NCBI RefSeq assembly: GCF_900070205.1
Contig: NZ_FAOO01000005.1
Location: forward strand, 4,512 to 68,511
DNA from: Candidatus Thermokryptus mobilis
Lineage (GTDB): Bacteria > Bacteroidota > Ignavibacteria > Kryptoniales > Kryptoniaceae
Direction: 5' to 3'
Length of the DNA: 64,000 bases
Position numbers and translations under genes: made by a program. Under the pieces are notes generated by a model that saw only the letters and a list, made by a program, of their open reading frames with translations, was not told the origin of the DNA and ran no database searches. Below, one piece after another: positions 28,457 through 37,589 of the stretch. Numbering within the stretch: the first letter of the stretch is position 1; every line of letters begins with the position of its first letter.

Positions 28457-30513
28457 AGGCACTTATAGTTGAGGACAACGATGAAGCGAGGAAATTGTTA
28501 GCAGAACTCCTAAGAGGATCGGGATTTGAAATAGTTGAAGCTGAAAACGGAAAAATAGCGCTTGAAATTTTAAAACAGAAAAAAGATTTTGACATCATAA
28601 TCTCCGATATTTTGATGCCTGTAATGGATGGATTTAAATTCTGTTACGAGGTTAAATCAAACCCGGAATTGAACTTCATCCCTTTTGTCTTCTACACCGG
28701 GAGTTATATATCAGCCGAAGATAAAATGTTCGGTTTAAAACTTGGCGCGGATGACTACATAACAAAGCCGATAAAATTTGAATCCCTTCTTGATAGGATA
28801 AATAAAGTGATTGAGAGAAAAGCAATCAGAAAGCCAGTTGCGGAATTTGAGGAAGCAACCTATCTGAAAGAATACAACGAACGCTTAATACATAAGCTTG
28901 AGGAGAAACTAATTGAACTAAACCAAGCATATGAACAGATAAAAGAGAAGAACAAGGAACTTGAAACGATCAACTTAATCCTCACAGCAATAAATTCCAC
29001 AAAGAATATCAAACATCTTTTAAAGCAAATTTCAAAACCGTTCTCGGAAATTTTTGATGCAGATGCCGTAAACTTTTTCGTTTTTGATAGAACGAAAATT
29101 TCTCTCAAACTCGTTTTTTCATTCACAAAGTTACCCGATGAGAACATCTTTGAGAAACACCCGGAGCTTCCAATTGGCGATGACTTCGCCACTGAAATAA
29201 TGAACCAAAAACTGATAATCTACCATAACATCGGCAAGGGGAGCACAAAGGTGAGAGGGGAAATTTTTAAGAGCGATTTTAACTCCTTCGTTGAGGTCGC
29301 TTTAAGGGTAAGGGATAAATTCATCGGTTCAATTGAACTTGCATTCAAAAGGGATGATGCCTCACTTGATGAGTCAAAAATTTCAATCCTTGAAATGTTG
29401 GCGCAACAGATCGCAATTGGAATTGATAATTTGACGCTGTTTTCTGAGTTAAAGGAATCGGAGGAAAAATACAGAACTTTTATCCATCTTACCCCCGCTG
29501 GTTTGATAGTAATTGACGACAAAATGAACATATTATTTTCAAGTCAAAAAGCGAACGAAATTTTCAAATGTGAGCTTGAAGGTAAAAATTTGAAGGAGTT
29601 TTTAAGATCTTCAACAATTGAAGAGTTTTGTAAATATGATTTTGAGCAAGTTGAAAAGACCTTTGAAGCAACATACAACGGAAAGTTTTTACTAATCTCA
29701 GCCACGAAAAAACTTGACGACCCAAAACTTGGAAAGTGCATACTCGTTGTAAATGATATAAGCGATTTCAAAAGATTGCAAGAGGAGAAAAGAAAAGTTG
29801 AAGCAAAGCTTTGGCAGGAATATCGCCTTGCTTCAATTGGACGTCTTGCGGGAGGAATCGCCCACAATCTTAAAAACCCGCTTGCGGTTTTAAACCTCGG
29901 TCTTCAATCTTTAAAAAGAAAGGGAATTGAAACGGAACAAGTTGAAAGATTGCTGAAACAAGTTGATAGGATAAACCAGATAATTGAGAACCTATCGTTA
30001 AAAACAAAGGAAGAAATTGAAAAGAACAAAAAAAGATTTGATTTAAATCAGCTTTTACAAAGGGAACTTGAAACGCTTGAATTTGACCCGTTTTATAAAC
30101 ATCATGTTGAAAAAGTTTTCCAATTCTCTGAAAAACCAATCATAATTGAAGCTGTATATTCAGACTTTTCAAGCGCATTTTCCCATATTTTAAGAAATGC
30201 CATTGACGCTATGCTTGAAACAGAACGGAAAGTTCTAACTGTTAAAACTTGGGAGGATGAGCAAAATATCTATGTTGAAATAATTGACACAGGAATTGGA
30301 ATGACGGATGAAATTAAAGAAAAAATTTTTGAGCCATTTTTCACTACGAAAACATCTGACAATTTCACTGAAATTAAAGGAGTTGGACTCGGTCTGACGA
30401 TAACATATCAAAATTTGAAAAGATACGGCGCTGATTTTGAGATAGAGTCAGAGATAGGCAAAGGGACGAACTTCAAAGTTATAATCCCAAAAAGAAATGT
30501 CGGTGCATTTTGA
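28453..30513 (+). CDS. REC-GAF-PAS hybrid sensor histidine kinase
   Basis: A 686-residue soluble signalling protein. The N-terminal receiver domain has phospho-acceptor Asp52 (IIISDILMPVMDGFK) and Lys105. A coiled coil (about 135-175) is followed by a GAF domain (175-330), a PAS domain (335-440), the dimerisation/phospho-acceptor helix with His471 (GGIAHNLKNPLAVL), and an HATPase domain with N box (ILRNAIDAM), DTGIGM and GVGLGL. The receiver-first order suggests it is itself a target of another kinase. There is no membrane segment, so it senses a cytoplasmic cue. It immediately precedes the Lpt genes. Confidence 0.92.
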   Translation: MKALIVEDNDEARKLLAELLRGSGFEIVEAENGKIALEILKQKKDFDIIISDILMPVMDGFKFCYEVKSNPELNFIPFVFYTGSYISAEDKMFGLKLGADDYITKPIKFESLLDRINKVIERKAIRKPVAEFEEATYLKEYNERLIHKLEEKLIELNQAYEQIKEKNKELETINLILTAINSTKNIKHLLKQISKPFSEIFDADAVNFFVFDRTKISLKLVFSFTKLPDENIFEKHPELPIGDDFATEIMNQKLIIYHNIGKGSTKVRGEIFKSDFNSFVEVALRVRDKFIGSIELAFKRDDASLDESKISILEMLAQQIAIGIDNLTLFSELKESEEKYRTFIHLTPAGLIVIDDKMNILFSSQKANEIFKCELEGKNLKEFLRSSTIEEFCKYDFEQVEKTFEATYNGKFLLISATKKLDDPKLGKCILVVNDISDFKRLQEEKRKVEAKLWQEYRLASIGRLAGGIAHNLKNPLAVLNLGLQSLKRKGIETEQVERLLKQVDRINQIIENLSLKTKEEIEKNKKRFDLNQLLQRELETLEFDPFYKHHVEKVFQFSEKPIIIEAVYSDFSSAFSHILRNAIDAMLETERKVLTVKTWEDEQNIYVEIIDTGIGMTDEIKEKIFEPFFTTKTSDNFTEIKGVGLGLTITYQNLKRYGADFEIESEIGKGTNFKVIIPKRNVGAF

Positions 30514-30514
30514 A

Positions 30515-31936
30515 ATGATTTTATACAGATACATACTTCGCTTGCATATTGGTCCATTTTTATTTTCATTTTTCACATTGATTCTCATCTTCCTTCTGCA
30601 ATTCCTTATGAAATACATTGATCAACTCATCGGGAAAGGGCTTGACGTTTGGGTTATAATTGAGCTAATCGTTTTAAATCTTGCTTGGATAGTCGTCCTT
30701 GCTGTTCCGATGTCGGTTTTGATTGCTGTTTTGATGGCTTTCGGTGGGCTTTCCGCAAATAACGAAGTAACCGTAATGAAATCAAGCGGTGTGAGCCTTT
30801 ATAAAATGATGTTGCCCGTTTTAATTGTATCATTTTTGATAACTTGGCTACTTATAATCTTCAATAACGAGGTTCTCCCGGATGCAAATCACAGGTTAAA
30901 GGTTCTTATGATAGATATACACCGAAAGAAACCAACGCTTACGCTTAACCCTGGGATATTTTCAACCGATGTGACTGGTTATGCGATACTTGTAAGAAAA
31001 ACACATGAACATACGAACGAATTTGAAGATGCGACGATTTACAATTATTCCGACCCGATGAAGCAGATCGTGATTACAGCCAAGAAGGGAAGAATTTCGT
31101 TTACGCCCGATTACAAGAAATTGATAATGGACCTTGAAAATGGCGAAATACACGAACAAGATGCGGAGAATAAAAACATCTACAGAATTGTGAAATATGA
31201 AAAATATAGAGTTGTCATGGAAGTTCAGGGTTTTGGGTTTGAGCGTTCCTCGGGTAATGCATTTCAGCGTGGCGACAGAGAATTGAGCGCAAAAGATATG
31301 TTAAGGATAGTTGACAGCTTGAGGAACATACAGAGAAAAATTTACGAGAGTTTGAATTCAATAGCATTGACAAATTTCAAAAACCCGTTTGAAGGTAAAA
31401 CGATTCTTCCTACTTCATTTTATCAACGACCGAGGGTTGATTCTGTAAGTGATTACGAGGCAATGGTATCAGCGTCGCAAAAGCTAATAAGTTTGAACGC
31501 CATCTTAAAAAACTATATCACTCAAATTGAATACTATGATCGTTCAATTGACGCTTATATGGTTGAGGTTCACAAGAAATATGCTATACCATTTGCTTGT
31601 GTTGTCTTTGTTTTAGTTGGTGCACCTCTTGGGATGATGGCAAGACGAGGGAATTTTGGAGTTGCTGCAAGCTTAAGCCTTGCTTTCTTTCTTTTCTACT
31701 GGGCTTGCTTGATCGGTGGCGAAAAACTTGCCGACAGAGATATATTATCGCCTTTCTTGAGCATGTGGATAGCAAATTTCGTCGTAGGGACTTTGGGAAT
31801 CTATCTGACGATACGCATGGGAAAAGAATCCATGATCATTGATTGGTATAGCATAAAGGAAATAATACCACCAAGGATAAAGACATGGCTTGGAATCCCA
31901 GAAGAAGAAATTTTAACCGACAGATATGCAAGATAA
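30515..31936 (+). CDS. LptF/LptG-family lipopolysaccharide export permease (first copy)
   Basis: A YjgP/YjgQ permease of about 473 residues. N-terminal MILYRYILRLHIGPFLFSFF and the TM1-TM2 region LVLNLAWIVVLAVPMSVLIA-like sequence are typical. A long periplasmic jellyroll (about 130-330) separates it from the C-terminal helices (AIPFACVVFVLVGAPLGMMA). With the next gene it forms the LptFG pair that extracts LPS from the inner membrane. The chosen start aligns with the family N terminus and lies just after the kinase stop. LptB is not in view. Confidence 0.88.
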   Translation: MILYRYILRLHIGPFLFSFFTLILIFLLQFLMKYIDQLIGKGLDVWVIIELIVLNLAWIVVLAVPMSVLIAVLMAFGGLSANNEVTVMKSSGVSLYKMMLPVLIVSFLITWLLIIFNNEVLPDANHRLKVLMIDIHRKKPTLTLNPGIFSTDVTGYAILVRKTHEHTNEFEDATIYNYSDPMKQIVITAKKGRISFTPDYKKLIMDLENGEIHEQDAENKNIYRIVKYEKYRVVMEVQGFGFERSSGNAFQRGDRELSAKDMLRIVDSLRNIQRKIYESLNSIALTNFKNPFEGKTILPTSFYQRPRVDSVSDYEAMVSASQKLISLNAILKNYITQIEYYDRSIDAYMVEVHKKYAIPFACVVFVLVGAPLGMMARRGNFGVAASLSLAFFLFYWACLIGGEKLADRDILSPFLSMWIANFVVGTLGIYLTIRMGKESMIIDWYSIKEIIPPRIKTWLGIPEEEILTDRYAR

Positions 31937-33023
31937 AATCAAAATAATTGACATATACACGACAAAGCAATTCTTACAGATGATAATTTTCGGGCTCATC
32001 GCCTTCATATTAATTTTCATCTTAGTTGACCTTATGGAAAACCTTGATGATTTCATAGACCAAATGGTGCCCACCTCAATAATTTTGAAATATTATCTCT
32101 ACTTCACGCCTGAGATAATAAAGCTTACACTTCCTGTTGCAGTTTTACTTTCTTGTCTTTTCACGACTGGAAGAATGTCAAATTTGAATGAACTCACAGC
32201 GATAAAGGTTGCGGGTGTAAGTTTATATAGGTTTATGCTTCCATTTCTTGTGATCTCTTTTATTTTAAGTGTGATTTCAGTTTATTTCAACGCTTGGGTC
32301 GTGCCAAAAACGAACAAGAAAAAGTTGAACCTTGAAAGGGTCTATATGCGAAAACATCTTGAATCGTGGGGGAAATATAACATCTACATTCAAGACACAT
32401 ACACGCGGTTACTTTCCATCGGATACTTTGACGATGAATCAAACACAGCTCATAGGGTTGACATTCAGGACTTTGACTCTCTTGATGTCACTAAGATAGT
32501 AGCAAGATATACTGCCCCTGCTATGAAATGGGACAGCACACGGGATAACTGGTTGCTTATAAATTGCACATATCGTAAATTTGTAGACGGAAGGGAATTC
32601 TTAAATAAACTTGACACTTTAAATATCGGCAAATTAAATTTTAAACCGGTGGACATCAAACGCAAACAGATGAAACCGGATGAGATGAACGCAGATGAAA
32701 TGTCGGAGTTTATCAAGGATCAAATAAGAAGCGGAAATGACCCATCAAGATGGTTAACTGATTATCACTCAAAGTTTGCTTTCCCGTTCTCAAACTTTAT
32801 CGTTGTTCTCTTTGGCGTAGCGCTTGCCTCACAGAAGAAAAGAGCTGGTCTGGCGATGGAATTCGGACTGAGTTTATTAATAGCGTTCATCTATTTCATC
32901 TTTATGAAAATAAGCACATCCTTTGGTTATGCTGGACTTTTGAATCCATTCGCATCGGCATGGCTTGCAAACTTTGTCTTCCTTATTTGTGGAATAATCG
33001 TCATTCTAAAGGTTAGAAAATAA
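31926..33023 (+). CDS. LptF/LptG-family lipopolysaccharide export permease (second copy)
   Basis: A 365-residue permease partner. It starts KIIDIYTTKQFLQMIIFG and has FTPEIIKLTLPVAVLLSCLF and LNELTAIKVAGVSLYRFMLP, the conserved TM2 cytoplasmic coupling segment. Its periplasmic domain is shorter than in the first copy. C-terminal helices include FPFSNFIVVLFGVALASQKK. It overlaps the previous gene by 11 bases, which supports a heterodimer made in equal amounts. Confidence 0.88.
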   Translation: MQDKIKIIDIYTTKQFLQMIIFGLIAFILIFILVDLMENLDDFIDQMVPTSIILKYYLYFTPEIIKLTLPVAVLLSCLFTTGRMSNLNELTAIKVAGVSLYRFMLPFLVISFILSVISVYFNAWVVPKTNKKKLNLERVYMRKHLESWGKYNIYIQDTYTRLLSIGYFDDESNTAHRVDIQDFDSLDVTKIVARYTAPAMKWDSTRDNWLLINCTYRKFVDGREFLNKLDTLNIGKLNFKPVDIKRKQMKPDEMNADEMSEFIKDQIRSGNDPSRWLTDYHSKFAFPFSNFIVVLFGVALASQKKRAGLAMEFGLSLLIAFIYFIFMKISTSFGYAGLLNPFASAWLANFVFLICGIIVILKVRK

Positions 33024-33038
33024 AAAAGAGAGATAAAA

Positions 33039-33422
33039 ATGGGACAACAACAACTTCTTCTTCTGGTTTTGGGAGCAATTGTCGTAACCATATCTATAGC
33101 AGTGGCGATAAATGTTTTCATTTCAAGGTCCGGAGCAATAGCTGAACAATATCTCAACGATACGATAAACGACTGCTTAAGAATTGGTCAGCTTGCACAG
33201 GCTTGGGCGAGAAAACCAGTTGAACTTGGAGGCGGTGGATGGTCGTTTGAAAACTTCCAGCTCTCATATGTAAGCTTTCCTGAATCTACTAACTATGCAA
33301 AATATGAAATTAACCTTGCTACAAGAGATAGTATGATTATAGTTGGTCTTGTTACAACTGGTCAAAAAGTAGCTGTCACAGTTACGCACCACGAAATAAG
33401 CAAACCGAGAATATCAAGGTAA
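33039..33422 (+). CDS. Small single-pass protein, pilin-like layout
   Basis: A 127-residue protein. MGQQQLLLLVLGAIVVTISI opens a hydrophobic N-terminal helix without a preceding charged leader or prepilin cleavage site. A globular part with a Gly-rich stretch (ELGGGGWSFENF) and beta strands follows. The layout resembles pseudopilins or short membrane-anchored proteins found in related genomes. No secretion or pilus genes are adjacent. SD GAGAGA lies about 6 bases before the ATG, and it is probably co-transcribed with the Lpt genes. Confidence 0.6.
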   Translation: MGQQQLLLLVLGAIVVTISIAVAINVFISRSGAIAEQYLNDTINDCLRIGQLAQAWARKPVELGGGGWSFENFQLSYVSFPESTNYAKYEINLATRDSMIIVGLVTTGQKVAVTVTHHEISKPRISR

Positions 33423-33423
33423 A

Positions 33424-35085
33424 TTAAAACGATTCGCTCTGATAGATTATTTTCCCACCGAGAACGGTCATTAAAACACTTACATCTTTTATCCTTTCGG
33501 GTGAGATTTTGAATATATCCTCTGATAAAACTACAAAATCAGCAAGCTTTCCAACCGAGATTGAACCTTTTTCATTCTCAGCAAATTCAGCATAAGCATT
33601 GTTTATAGTATAGCACTCAACAGCTTCTTCAACCGTGATTTTTTGTTCAGGAAACCAACCCTCTGGATGTTTTCCATCAAGCGTTTGCCTTGTAACAGCT
33701 GCATAGATCCCAAGAATTGGGCTCAACGGTGCGACATTCCAGTCACTCCCAAAACAAAGCTTAACCCCACTGTCAAGAAATGTTCTGAATGCATAACTTG
33801 TTCTGCATCTTTCCTTACCAATTCTTTTCTCAGCCCATCTTCCATCATCAATTGCATGATATGGTTGCATTGATGCTATGACATTTAACTTCTTAAATCT
33901 TTGAAAGTCCTTCGGATGAATATGCTGAGCGTGTTCAATTCTAAATCTCCTATCCCATGTTGGATTTTTCTCAACGATTTTTTCAAAAATTGATAAAACC
34001 AAGCTATTTGCGCTATCACCGATCGCGTGGATTGAAAGTTGAAGTTTTGCCTTATCAGCTTCGGTAGCCCATTTTTCAAGACGACCATCCTGAACTATAT
34101 CCGTTGCAAGACCTCGCGTATTTGGGTCTTCATTATACGGGTCAAAGAAAAGCGCTGTCATTGAACCCAATGAACCATCAGCGAATGCTTTTAAAGAGCC
34201 AATCCTTATAAACTCATTTCCAAACGGAACCTGAATTCCTAACTTTGCAAGGTCTTCCCATTGTGAAATAGGTAACCGTAAATAAACCCTTATTGTAAGC
34301 TCTCCCCTTTTGTAAAGCTCTTGATAAGCCCTTAAATCATCGCTCGTCCCGATGTCATGGATCCCTGTAAGTCCAAGTTTTTTTGCCTCCTCAAGTGCAA
34401 GCTTTATCGCATTGATTCTCTCCTCAAGTGTCGGCTCAGGTATGACCCTATAAACAAGCGACATTGCCTCATCCTTAAGAATTCCTGTTGGTTCACCATT
34501 TTCATCCCTTACGATCAAGCCCCCAGGTGGGTCTGGGGTTTCACGCGTTATCCCAGCAAGTTTCAAAGCAGCCGAATTTGCAAGCCCCATATGCCCATCA
34601 TATCTTGTCACAAAGACAGGATTTTGCTGAGTAAACTGATCAATCCATTCCTTTCTTGGAAGTTCCCCTCCCCAAAGTTCATGGTCCCAGTCGCCACCTG
34701 TAATCCAGCGCCCGGGGTTTTTCTCAGCGTATTCCTTTATTCTTTTGGCAAATTCATCAGGCGTTTTAGCATCTCTTAAATCAACACTCATCAATTGAAA
34801 TCCACCACTGACAAAATGAGTATGGTCATCAATGAAACCAGGCAACATAAGACGACCCTTCAAATCAACAACTTTAGTATTTTTACCTGCGTATTTTTTA
34901 ATCTCCGTGTTTGTCCCAACACCGATAATTTTATCACCGAGGACTGCAACCGCCTGTGCGATCGGCTTTGATTTGTCAACTGTCCAAATTTTCCCGTTGA
35001 TGAAAATTATGTCTGCTTTTGGCATTTGAGAGATGAGAATTTGTTGTGAAATGAAAAAGGCAAGGATAAAAATTTTAAATCTCAT
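33424..35085 (-). CDS. Exported amidohydrolase (YtcJ-like, Amidohydro_3)
   Basis: A 553-residue metal-dependent hydrolase with a signal peptide (FKIFILAFFISQQILISQ). Metal-site motifs are PGFIDDHTHFVSGG, LSIHAIGDSANSLVL, RFRIEHAQHIHP and CFGSDWNVAPLSP. The beta-sandwich around IIFINGKIWTVD and GKLADFVVLSEDI is typical. The family hydrolyses amides or N-acyl compounds; substrate unknown. It is convergent with the pilin-like gene, one base apart. Confidence 0.88.
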   Translation of the reverse strand: MRFKIFILAFFISQQILISQMPKADIIFINGKIWTVDKSKPIAQAVAVLGDKIIGVGTNTEIKKYAGKNTKVVDLKGRLMLPGFIDDHTHFVSGGFQLMSVDLRDAKTPDEFAKRIKEYAEKNPGRWITGGDWDHELWGGELPRKEWIDQFTQQNPVFVTRYDGHMGLANSAALKLAGITRETPDPPGGLIVRDENGEPTGILKDEAMSLVYRVIPEPTLEERINAIKLALEEAKKLGLTGIHDIGTSDDLRAYQELYKRGELTIRVYLRLPISQWEDLAKLGIQVPFGNEFIRIGSLKAFADGSLGSMTALFFDPYNEDPNTRGLATDIVQDGRLEKWATEADKAKLQLSIHAIGDSANSLVLSIFEKIVEKNPTWDRRFRIEHAQHIHPKDFQRFKKLNVIASMQPYHAIDDGRWAEKRIGKERCRTSYAFRTFLDSGVKLCFGSDWNVAPLSPILGIYAAVTRQTLDGKHPEGWFPEQKITVEEAVECYTINNAYAEFAENEKGSISVGKLADFVVLSEDIFKISPERIKDVSVLMTVLGGKIIYQSESF

Positions 35086-35105
35086 AAAGCCATTTTCCTT
35101 AATTT

Positions 35106-35297
35106 TTACAAATAATTTATCAACCTTTTGCTTCTTATTTTCTCCAGAATTACCCTCGCAATATCAAAACTAGCGGTGTGCGATAATTTAATTTTGCTTC
35201 GTATCTCTTCTATGTCCAACGTAAGGGCATCTCCTCTCTTCTCATTTGTTTTGAAATCGCTAAACCATCTTCTATGTTCTTCAAATTCCTTGCTCAT
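35106..35297 (-). CDS. Hypothetical 63-residue protein following a DNA methyltransferase
   Basis: Not recognised. A charged, helical protein (EEHRRWFSDFKTNEKRGDAL, then IARVILEKIRSKRLINYL). Its ATG is immediately after the methyltransferase TGA, so it is translationally coupled. It could be a remnant of a restriction enzyme or a small accessory subunit; it is too short to hold a nuclease domain. Confidence 0.5.
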   Translation of the reverse strand: MSKEFEEHRRWFSDFKTNEKRGDALTLDIEEIRSKIKLSHTASFDIARVILEKIRSKRLINYL

Positions 35298-36038
35298 TCA
35301 AGGCTCTTTTGAGTTAAGGAGGTTCATCTCCATGTTTTTTAACCTTTCACAGATAAAATCACAATATTCTGGAACAATTTCAAACCCCAAGAAATGCCTT
35401 TTCAAAGCTTTTGCAACTACGACAACCTGTCCCGAACCCAAAAAAGGGTCAAAAACGATATCACCTTCGTCAGACGCATAAAGAATTATCTTACGAACAA
35501 GGGCGGTAGGTAACTTCGTCGGCGTCTTTATCTTTCCCGTCCAATACTCCCTATTTATTATCCAGACATCCTCAGGATAGTGTTCTATCTTGTTGAACTT
35601 ATATCTTTCCTCATCCTTGGCAACGAAAAGTATGTGGTAATGACTTGTGACGAACTTTCGCTTCGTGAAAACACCGAATTGATACTTCCAGATGATATGA
35701 TTTATCGTTATAAAGCCGACCTCATCAAGCGCATTTAAAATGTCTTTTAAATTCGTCCAACCAGAGAAAACAAACATTGATCCAGTGTTCTTTAATACTC
35801 TATAAGCTTGTGAAATCCAATTAATTGAAAATTCATAGTATCTCTCCTTTGGAATTTCATTGTAACCTTCAAGAACCCTTGTTTTATCCCTATTATAGTT
35901 TGATCGCTTGGCTTTGAAATCAATTGCAAAAGGTGGATCAGTTATAATAAGATCAATGCACCCATCGGGCAATTTTTTCATAAGTTCAAGCGCATCACCG
36001 CAATAAATGTTGTCTATTTCAAATTCACCAAGTTTCAC
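35298..36038 (-). CDS. Site-specific DNA methyltransferase (N6-A/N4-C)
   Basis: A 246-residue methyltransferase. It starts with a short N terminus, IDNIYCGDALELMKKLPDG, then catalytic TDPPF (33-37) and SAM-binding DPFLGSGQ (197-204), giving the beta-class order. GFEIVPEYCDFICERL is the usual closing segment. It is smaller than the HTH-fused enzyme elsewhere in the window and differs in motif IV (DPPF versus SPPY), so it probably recognises a different site. No restriction endonuclease is visible beside it. It lies 6 bases after greA. Confidence 0.87.
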   Translation of the reverse strand: MKLGEFEIDNIYCGDALELMKKLPDGCIDLIITDPPFAIDFKAKRSNYNRDKTRVLEGYNEIPKERYYEFSINWISQAYRVLKNTGSMFVFSGWTNLKDILNALDEVGFITINHIIWKYQFGVFTKRKFVTSHYHILFVAKDEERYKFNKIEHYPEDVWIINREYWTGKIKTPTKLPTALVRKIILYASDEGDIVFDPFLGSGQVVVVAKALKRHFLGFEIVPEYCDFICERLKNMEMNLLNSKEP

Positions 36039-36044
36039 ATCAAA

Positions 36045-36530
36045 TCATCTATTTATTTCAAGTATCTTATATCTGACAATCCCAGCTGGGACCTTTACTT
36101 CAACTATTTCACCGACGCTTCTGCCAAGCAAACTTTTACCTATCGGGGATTGAATAGAGATTTTTCTCTCCGCTGAATTCGCCTCTTGAGAGGAGACAAT
36201 AGTATATTCTATCTCTTGATTAGTGTTGAGATTCAGAACCTTAACTTTGGAATAAAGATAAACTTTATCCGTTGGCAAATCTTTTGTGTCTATTATCCTT
36301 GCTCTGGCAAGTGTTTCCTCCATCTTTTGAATTTTCATCTCAAGCAATTCCTGCTCATACTTTGCTGTTTCATATTCTGAATTCTCGGATATATCGCCAT
36401 GAGCCCTTGCCTCAGCTATTTTTCTTGCTACCTCAGCTCTTCCCTTCGTTTTAAGCTCCCGAAGTTCACGCTGTAATTCTTCATATTTTTCACGCGTCAG
36501 ATAAATTATATCTTTTTTTTCTTTCGCCAT
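36045..36530 (-). CDS. greA: Transcription elongation factor GreA
   Basis: Rescues backtracked RNA polymerase by stimulating transcript cleavage. The 161-residue product has the N-terminal coiled coil with its acidic tip (EARAHGDISENSEYETAKYE) and the C-terminal FKBP-like domain (ISIQSPIGKSLLGRSVGEIV). It is slightly extended at the N terminus by KEKKD. The methyltransferase follows after 6 bases, suggesting co-transcription. Confidence 0.95.
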   Translation of the reverse strand: MAKEKKDIIYLTREKYEELQRELRELKTKGRAEVARKIAEARAHGDISENSEYETAKYEQELLEMKIQKMEETLARARIIDTKDLPTDKVYLYSKVKVLNLNTNQEIEYTIVSSQEANSAERKISIQSPIGKSLLGRSVGEIVEVKVPAGIVRYKILEINR

Positions 36531-36554
36531 TTTTATCCGCTCTTTTATTTTTAT

Positions 36555-37589
36555 TTAAACTCTAACTTTTAACCAGTGTTTCTTTATCACTTCAATTGAT
36601 GGTTTACCATATGGAGAAAAATCCTTTTTAAGCGAATCACTTTCCAAATTCGCATTCCAGTTCCAAATGAAAACACCATCAACAAAATTCAGCTTGGAAA
36701 TCATTTCAAGCGCTACATCATAACATAAGCTTTGTTCATCAAGGTCAAGGGCTTCTCCGATCTTCCATGGTTTCATACTCGCGCCATCCGTCGCAGGATA
36801 GCCGATCTCCGTGAAAATCAATTTTTTATCAATGTTTGACTCAACAAACCAACTCTTTAAATCATTCAAATAAGGTTGCCAACCCAGAACAATTTCATCA
36901 TAAACTGGATCAGGTTTATTTGAAACTGGAGCAAAAAAATCTATCCCAACGAAATCTACCTTATCCCAAAATGAAACATTCCTATATTCATCAAAATTTG
37001 AAGCATAGATAATTTTACCGCTGTACACATTTCTTACGCTTTCAATCAAATCGGACCAATGCTTTTTCTCACCGCTTAATCCTGAAAGTTCCGTGCCTAT
37101 GCAAAGCAACTCAACGCCAAGCATTTCGCTAACCCTAGCATAGTTTAAAACATACTTTGAATAATTCCTAAACCAAGCGGAAACATCAAATGGTTTTATC
37201 TTTGTCCTTGAAACATCATCGTTAGAATCAACATGAATTTTAAGCATCACACCAAAACCTTTCGTATGGGCATACTGAACGATTTGAGAAATAGAATAAA
37301 TGCTCGGGCTCTTATTAATATCTTCAAACACTGCTGTATCAGAGAAATTTTTCTGATAAAGCGTAACGACAATTGAAACCCAGTTTGCACCGGATGTGCT
37401 CATTGTGTCAAACGAGGCCCTTGCGTAATCACTTCCATATTCAGTCCTTTTCCAAGAGACGAAGTTAAAACCTCTTTTGTAAATTTGAATTTTTTCAGTT
37501 TTCTCGCCTTTGACCGTTACGATAAAATCACATCCATTTAAAATGAACAGGATGAAAATTAAAGCTTTTCTCAATCTGTAGTTGATCAA
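36555..37589 (-). CDS. GH113-like glycoside hydrolase lipoprotein
   Basis: A 344-residue predicted lipoprotein (lipobox LNGC, Cys20). The TIM-barrel segments GANWVSIVVTLYQKNFSDTA, YAHTKGFGVMLKIHVDSND, VELLCIGTELSGLSG and KLIFTEIGYPATDGAS resemble the GH113 beta-mannanase-like family. The two carboxylates would be Glu in GTELSG (acid) and Glu in FTEIGYP (nucleophile). FIWNWNANLES closes the barrel. The start is TTG overlapping the tldD stop as TTGA; there is no nearby ATG upstream of the lipobox. Substrate is inferred only from family resemblance. Confidence 0.72.
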   Translation of the reverse strand: MINYRLRKALIFILFILNGCDFIVTVKGEKTEKIQIYKRGFNFVSWKRTEYGSDYARASFDTMSTSGANWVSIVVTLYQKNFSDTAVFEDINKSPSIYSISQIVQYAHTKGFGVMLKIHVDSNDDVSRTKIKPFDVSAWFRNYSKYVLNYARVSEMLGVELLCIGTELSGLSGEKKHWSDLIESVRNVYSGKIIYASNFDEYRNVSFWDKVDFVGIDFFAPVSNKPDPVYDEIVLGWQPYLNDLKSWFVESNIDKKLIFTEIGYPATDGASMKPWKIGEALDLDEQSLCYDVALEMISKLNFVDGVFIWNWNANLESDSLKKDFSPYGKPSIEVIKKHWLKVRV

